From Flagellimonas sp. CMM7 (GTDB lineage Bacteria; Bacteroidota; Bacteroidia; Flavobacteriales; Flavobacteriaceae), in NCBI RefSeq assembly GCF_021390195.1, contig NZ_CP090003.1, forward strand, positions 732,001 through 796,000: DNA of 64,000 bases, in the 5' to 3' direction. A program made the translations under genes and the position numbers. Every line of letters starts with the position of its first letter. The first letter of the stretch is position 1. The notes beneath the pieces are model-generated. The model searched no databases. It saw nothing but the letters and a program-made list of their open reading frames with translations, and was not told the origin of the DNA. Below are positions 59,897 through 64,000 of this stretch, piece after piece.

Positions 59897-60637
59897 TTAT
59901 TCGTTTATGACTTCATTATAAGAGACTGCTTTGTCTTCGTCTTCAATCTCTTTTTTAATTTCTTTTTCTTCAATTTTTTCCGCTGTAACTGGTTCTGTTC
60001 CCTCAGGTGGTTCATTGTCACCTGTTAGCATTCCACCAAAACTTTGGAACCCAATTCCCATCAAACCAGTAATGATAAATGTAATTCCCAATCCACGAAG
60101 TGGAGCTGGTACATTTGAGTATCTTATTTTTTCCCGAATCGCTGCAATGGCCAAAATAGCCAAGAACCATCCAATACCAGAGCTAACCCCATAATTGAAC
60201 GCCAATCCCAAACTTGGAATCTCTCTTGCCTGCATAAACAGGGAGCCTCCCAAAATAGCACAGTTTACCGCAATCAAAGGCAAGAAAATACCCAAAGAGT
60301 TGTATAGTGAGGGAGAGAACTTTTCCACCACAATCTCCACCAATTGTACCATCGTTGCAATGGTAGCGATAAACAGAATAAATGATAGGAAGCTAAGGTT
60401 ATAATCGGCATACTCCGGGCCTAACCAAACCAATGCCCCATCTCTCAATAAGTATTGATCTAACAACCAGTTTAAAGGTACCGTAACGGCCAAAACAAAT
60501 ATAACGGCAGCTCCTAATCCTACGGCTGTTGCCACTTTCTTTGATACGGCTAAATAGGAACACATTCCCAAAAAGACCGCAAATACCATATTATCTATGA
60601 AGATGGACTTAAAAAACAGTTCTAAATGTTCTAACAT
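59897..60637 (-). CDS. nqrE: Na+-translocating NADH:quinone reductase subunit E
   Basis: 246 residues with about six membrane helices, including the segments [19 protein letters not shown] and [12 protein letters not shown] that carry the conserved cysteines binding an intramembrane 2Fe-2S cluster with NqrD. The core is normal, but a C-terminal tail of about 40 charged residues ([18 protein letters not shown] and on) extends beyond the usual 200-residue length. It lies 2 bases before nqrF and 10 bases after nqrD. Confidence 0.96.
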   Translation of the reverse strand: MLEHLELFFKSIFIDNMVFAVFLGMCSYLAVSKKVATAVGLGAAVIFVLAVTVPLNWLLDQYLLRDGALVWLGPEYADYNLSFLSFILFIATIATMVQLVEIVVEKFSPSLYNSLGIFLPLIAVNCAILGGSLFMQAREIPSLGLAFNYGVSSGIGWFLAILAIAAIREKIRYSNVPAPLRGLGITFIITGLMGIGFQSFGGMLTGDNEPPEGTEPVTAEKIEEKEIKKEIEDEDKAVSYNEVINE

Positions 60638-60647
60638 ATTCTCTTAT

Positions 60648-61295
60648 TTATGCTTCTTCTATTAATGCTTTATTTCTTGAACGCTGCACCCAAATGATGA
60701 TACCCACAACTATCAATGCTGCTGGTGGTATAATCATAAATCCGTTGTTCTCATATCCTGTTGCATATAGCCCAGTCTTCGCTATTGGATCTCCCAATAC
60801 CGGAATTCCAAATAAGGTCCCTGAACCAAAAAGCTCACGGAAAAATCCAACAATGATCAGTATTACTCCATAGCCAAGTGCATTACCAATGCCATCTAAA
60901 AAGGATTTCCATGGACCATTACCTAAAGCAAAGGCCTCAAAACGCCCCATGATAATACAGTTGGTAATAATCAACCCAACAAAAACCGAAAGGGTTTTAC
61001 TCAACTCATACGCAAATGCCTTTAAAACCTGGTCTACAATAATTACCAAGGTTGCCACAACGATAAGTTGAACGATAATCCTGATTTTTGAAGGAATCAC
61101 GTTACGCATCAACGAAATGACCACGTTACCTACTCCCAGTACAAAAATTACCGAGATTGCCATTACCAAAGAGGCTTTAAGTTCCGCTGTAATTGCCAAT
61201 GCTGAACAGATTCCCAAAACCTGAATGGTTATTGGATTGTTATCCGCTAATGGGTCTAAAATTAGATTTGCATCTTTTTTTGAAAGCAATGCCAT
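60648..61295 (-). CDS. nqrD: Na+-translocating NADH:quinone reductase subunit D
   Basis: 215 residues with about six membrane helices. ALLSKKDANLILDPLADNN at the start and VLGICSALAITAELK and IITNCIIMGRFEAFA (cluster cysteines) are typical NqrD. With NqrE it forms the inverted membrane pair that passes electrons across the membrane. It lies 1 base after nqrC. Confidence 0.97.
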   Translation of the reverse strand: MALLSKKDANLILDPLADNNPITIQVLGICSALAITAELKASLVMAISVIFVLGVGNVVISLMRNVIPSKIRIIVQLIVVATLVIIVDQVLKAFAYELSKTLSVFVGLIITNCIIMGRFEAFALGNGPWKSFLDGIGNALGYGVILIIVGFFRELFGSGTLFGIPVLGDPIAKTGLYATGYENNGFMIIPPAALIVVGIIIWVQRSRNKALIEEA

Positions 61296-61296
61296 A

Positions 61297-62046
61297 TTAG
61301 TTTGTTCTAATGGTTTCTAAGTAAGGTTTGTAAACCTTTAAGGTTTCTTTTATCATCGCTGAAACTCCATTTCCAGTGATCGTTGCACCTGCAAGTGCAT
61401 CAACTTCATTATCTTCTTTATCATTGTTCAATGGGTCATTGTTTCCTTTTGCTACACTTACGCCGGCATAACTTTTACCTTCCAACAAAGATTCACCTAT
61501 AAAATCGTCCATAAAAAAGCGCATTTTAATATTTGCGCCAAGACCGGGGGTTTCCGCTTTATGATCAAAATAAACTCCTTGAACAGTCATATTATCATCA
61601 ACCGAAATAAAGCCCCAAATGGCATCCCATAATCCTTTACCGTACATTGGCAGGATATATGATTTCTTGCCATCTTTTTCACCAATGAAAATAGGCAACC
61701 GTGCTTCACCTCCACTTTTAAAGGCAGCCAACTGCTTCTTCATATCAATCAAAAAGGCTTGGTCATCTTTTTGAACATCACCATCCACAAAAACATATTG
61801 TTCTTTAATGTATTTTGAAAACTCACCCTCAACCACATCTGTGGGAATAAAATTTACCCCACTATCTTCGGTATTCTCATTTACACCCATGGCGTAAAGG
61901 ATATTCTGTTGTTTTTCAAAACGTTCATTTTCCTTGATTCTATCATTTAGGCCAGATGCCAAAAAAGCAAGGACAGAACCTACAATTACAACCATTATGA
62001 TTGCAAAGATTACGGTATATGAGTTTTTATCTGTGTTAATTCCCAT
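61297..62046 (-). CDS. nqrC: Na+-translocating NADH:quinone reductase subunit C
   Basis: 249 residues. One N-terminal membrane helix (YTVIFAIIMVVIVGSVLAFL) is followed by the FMN-binding domain with ETPGLGANI and DALAGATITGNGV. In the latter, T222 fits the ApbE flavinylation motif (D-x-x-[ST]-G-A-[TS], with alanine at the variable position). The covalent FMN is an electron carrier in the pump. It lies 2 bases after nqrB; apbE, which attaches the flavin, is in the same cluster. Confidence 0.97.
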   Translation of the reverse strand: MGINTDKNSYTVIFAIIMVVIVGSVLAFLASGLNDRIKENERFEKQQNILYAMGVNENTEDSGVNFIPTDVVEGEFSKYIKEQYVFVDGDVQKDDQAFLIDMKKQLAAFKSGGEARLPIFIGEKDGKKSYILPMYGKGLWDAIWGFISVDDNMTVQGVYFDHKAETPGLGANIKMRFFMDDFIGESLLEGKSYAGVSVAKGNNDPLNNDKEDNEVDALAGATITGNGVSAMIKETLKVYKPYLETIRTN

Positions 62047-62048
62047 TA

Positions 62049-63320
62049 TTATACTGTTTCCGTTTTTAATGCTTCAGCACCATCTGTAACTTTTGGGTAT
62101 ATGGTAGCCGTCTTTAATCGTTTCATTCTTCTTTTGATATTACCTCTTACCACATAATGGTCAATGGTAGGTGCAAAAACATTCATCAACAAGATTGCCA
62201 AGAAAACACCTTCTGGATAACCTGGATTGAAAACTCGAATCATAACGGACATAAATCCAATCAAGAATCCATATATCCATTTACCTCTATTGGTCTGCGA
62301 CCCTGTAACGGGGTCGGTCGCCATAAAGACGATACCAAAAGCAAGACCTCCCACCAACAAATGTTGCCAGTATTCAAAACTCATTAATCCATAGAACTTA
62401 CTGTACTCTGGAATCCATTCCGCGGCAACAATACCATTAAAAATCAATCCCATTGCAAGGGATCCAATTACAGCACTTAACATGATTCGCCATGAGGCTA
62501 TTTTTGAAAAAATCAAAAACAATCCACCCAGTAGAATTAACAAGGTCGATGTTTCCCCTACTGAACCAGGTATAAATCCATAGAACATATCTGAAAGCGA
62601 ATAAGTAAACTCAGTATTCCCCTGTGCCAAATATCCTAAAACTGTTTCACCAGAAATAGCGTCGGCAGAACCTGCTTGAGTCACTCCTTCTTTGGCCCCA
62701 TGTACCCAAACTTTATCGCCACTCATCCAAGTAGGATAGGCGAAAAACAAGAACGCACGTATGGTCAAAGCGGGATTCAAGATATTCATTCCTGTTCCCC
62801 CAAAAACTTCCTTCCCGATGACAACACCAAAAGCAACAGCAACAGCCAACATCCATAGTGGTGTGTCCACAGGAACAATAAGAGGAACCAACATTCCTGT
62901 CACCAGGTATCCTTCTTCTACTTCATGACCTTTTATTACTGCAAACAAGAATTCGATAGCAAGTCCTACTCCATAGGATACAACAACAATTGGTAATATA
63001 GTAATTGCACCCAACCAAAAGTTATCCCAGGTAATAAAATGCTCCATCAAAGAAAACTCTGATGGAAAACCATTGATTGCCGAATAATGTTGGTACCCTG
63101 CATTAAAGATTCCAAACAAAAGACAAGGAACCAAAGCCATGATTACCGTGTTCATGGTACGCTTTAAATCATCAGCGGAACGAACATGACTACCAGAATG
63201 GGTAGTTTCATTGGGCATGTACAAAAATGTATGGATTGCATTAAATGCAGGAGCCATTTTTTTACCCTTGTATTTTTCTTTAATCTGATGTAATTTTTCT
63301 TTCATACCCATATTATCCAA
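62049..63320 (-). CDS. nqrB: Na+-translocating NADH:quinone reductase subunit B
   Basis: 423 residues with about ten membrane helices; RAFLFFAYPTWMSGDKVW and MATDPVTGSQTNRGKW are typical. It is the main sodium-translocating and quinone-reacting subunit. The expected covalent FMN threonine is T226 in DAISGETVLG; the residue before it is glutamate where the general motif has alanine. The gene overlaps nqrA by 8 bases. The first methionines (residues 1, 4 and 6) make the precise start uncertain. Confidence 0.96.
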   Translation of the reverse strand: MDNMGMKEKLHQIKEKYKGKKMAPAFNAIHTFLYMPNETTHSGSHVRSADDLKRTMNTVIMALVPCLLFGIFNAGYQHYSAINGFPSEFSLMEHFITWDNFWLGAITILPIVVVSYGVGLAIEFLFAVIKGHEVEEGYLVTGMLVPLIVPVDTPLWMLAVAVAFGVVIGKEVFGGTGMNILNPALTIRAFLFFAYPTWMSGDKVWVHGAKEGVTQAGSADAISGETVLGYLAQGNTEFTYSLSDMFYGFIPGSVGETSTLLILLGGLFLIFSKIASWRIMLSAVIGSLAMGLIFNGIVAAEWIPEYSKFYGLMSFEYWQHLLVGGLAFGIVFMATDPVTGSQTNRGKWIYGFLIGFMSVMIRVFNPGYPEGVFLAILLMNVFAPTIDHYVVRGNIKRRMKRLKTATIYPKVTDGAEALKTETV

Positions 63321-64000
63321 TTTCTTGATGCAACAAATCCAATCCTTCCCTGATTATTTGTTGGTGCGGTTGTTTAGAAATACAAATGAATTCCGTTAAT
63401 GAGAAATCTTCCGGCGCAACTTCATACAATCCCAATTGCTCCATCTCGTCCAAGTCTTTCACCATACAAGCTTTGAGTAATTGTAGTGGGTAAATATCCA
63501 ACGGAAAAACATCTTCGTAACGACCCGTTACCACAAAAGCTCTATGCTCTCCATTGGTGTTCGTGTCCAAATCGTATTTCTTGTTAGGCTGCATCCATGA
63601 AAAGGTCAATGCCCTTGTAGATGAGATTTTATTGAAAATTGGCTTATTCCATCCAAAAAACTCATAATCATCACCTTCTGGAATAGCAGTTACTGTATTG
63701 TTGTAGAATCCAAGATACCCCTCAGGGTTTGTTTTTGAACCTGTAAGCACATCACCATTAATCAACCTAAATTTATCTTGATTAACTCCACTTCCATATA
63801 AAAAGGTAGAAATCTCAGCACCTATTTTAGTAGTGTAGTATTTTGGAGCTTTTACAACAGAACCTGCAAGTGCTATTGTCCTTTCCGCATTAAACTTTCC
63901 CGTTAACAATAACTCTCCAATAATCACCAGGTCTTGTGGGGCTAATGTCCAAGCCACTTCTCCTTTATTAATTGGGTCAATTTTATTTATTTGGGTTCCC
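63313..64000 (-). CDS. nqrA: Na+-translocating NADH:quinone reductase subunit A, C-terminal part (runs off the window)
   Basis: The frame is open from 63313 to the window edge, giving about 229 residues of the C-terminal half of NqrA (normally about 450). The visible sequence begins GTQINKIDPINKGEVAW, then LAPQDLVIIGELLLTGKF, and includes RTIALAGSVVKAPKYYTTKIGAEI and FICISKQPHQQIIREGLD, all typical of NqrA. A GTG at 63957 is only an internal codon; the true start lies outside. NqrA is the peripheral quinone-associated subunit. It is followed by nqrB with an 8-base overlap. Confidence 0.95.
   Translation of the reverse strand, partial: GTQINKIDPINKGEVAWTLAPQDLVIIGELLLTGKFNAERTIALAGSVVKAPKYYTTKIGAEISTFLYGSGVNQDKFRLINGDVLTGSKTNPEGYLGFYNNTVTAIPEGDDYEFFGWNKPIFNKISSTRALTFSWMQPNKKYDLDTNTNGEHRAFVVTGRYEDVFPLDIYPLQLLKACMVKDLDEMEQLGLYEVAPEDFSLTEFICISKQPHQQIIREGLDLLHQEIG

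Noticed and set aside
63955..63957. GTG as the start of a 214-residue protein
   Set aside because: The same frame remains open to the window edge with NqrA-like sequence, so it is an internal codon of a truncated nqrA.
1..64000. tRNA, rRNA, riboswitch and transposon searches by eye
   Set aside because: Nothing convincing was found; a covariance-model scan would be needed to exclude small structured RNAs.

Overview
The window is chromosomal DNA from a member of the Bacteroidota, almost certainly a marine Flavobacteriaceae. The evidence is an AT-rich background, many type IX secretion (T9SS) type B sorting domains, a PorP/SprF gene, Bacteroidota-type -7 promoter boxes (TAnnTTTG) in place of E. 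coli -10 boxes, few Shine-Dalgarno sequences, and a sodium-pumping NADH dehydrogenase (Na+-NQR). No tRNA, rRNA, CRISPR array, insertion sequence or prophage was recognised.

Layout. 1-292: start of an aspartyl-protease-like gene leaving the window. 442-2648: aminotransferase and murB. 2847-5984: two ECF sigma factors, an RskA-like anti-sigma factor, a small Cys-rich membrane protein and lipA. 6012-12159: gap, a TPR hybrid histidine kinase, lpxK (opposite strand), a Nif3-like protein and a coiled-coil protein whose zinc ribbon has lost its cysteines. 12399-15022: DoxX-like protein, kmo and clpP. 15447-23776: a 1715-residue T9SS type B protein with near-identical Calx-beta repeats, then PorP/SprF and an OmpA-family protein. 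23814-25535: sigma factor, 62-residue protein and MscS-like channel. 25576-34028: lipoprotein, MFS transporter and aldo/keto reductase next to a divergent AraC regulator, astacin lipoprotein, kynU, GNAT, O-methyltransferase, PAP2 phosphatase and TatA. 34112-38620: M1 peptidase, DUF6702-like protein and two tandem CarboxypepD_reg-like proteins.

38.8-51.3 kb is the most unusual part. It holds two consecutive same-strand units. Each begins with secreted fibre-like proteins that share one N-terminal module, and each ends with a paralogous T9SS type B sorting-domain protein of about 390 residues. One fibre protein carries 4.7 near-identical 279-bp repeats. Another carries 31 copies of a short non-collagen module joined by variable collagen-like Gly-X-Y linkers. 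I read this as a surface-fibre (adhesin) locus whose repeats are homogenised by recombination. The repeat arrays here and in the 15.4-kb gene are far more GC-rich than the DNA around them.

51.4-57.1 kb: M15 peptidase with a twin-arginine-like leader, M48 protease, a 55-residue membrane protein, ankyrin protein, gpmI, map and a methyltransferase. 57.1-64.0 kb, minus strand: nqrA (partial)-B-C-D-E-F, a 121-residue NQR-associated protein and apbE. ApbE attaches FMN to NqrB and NqrC. A hairpin with a U-tract separates nqrF from the last two genes.
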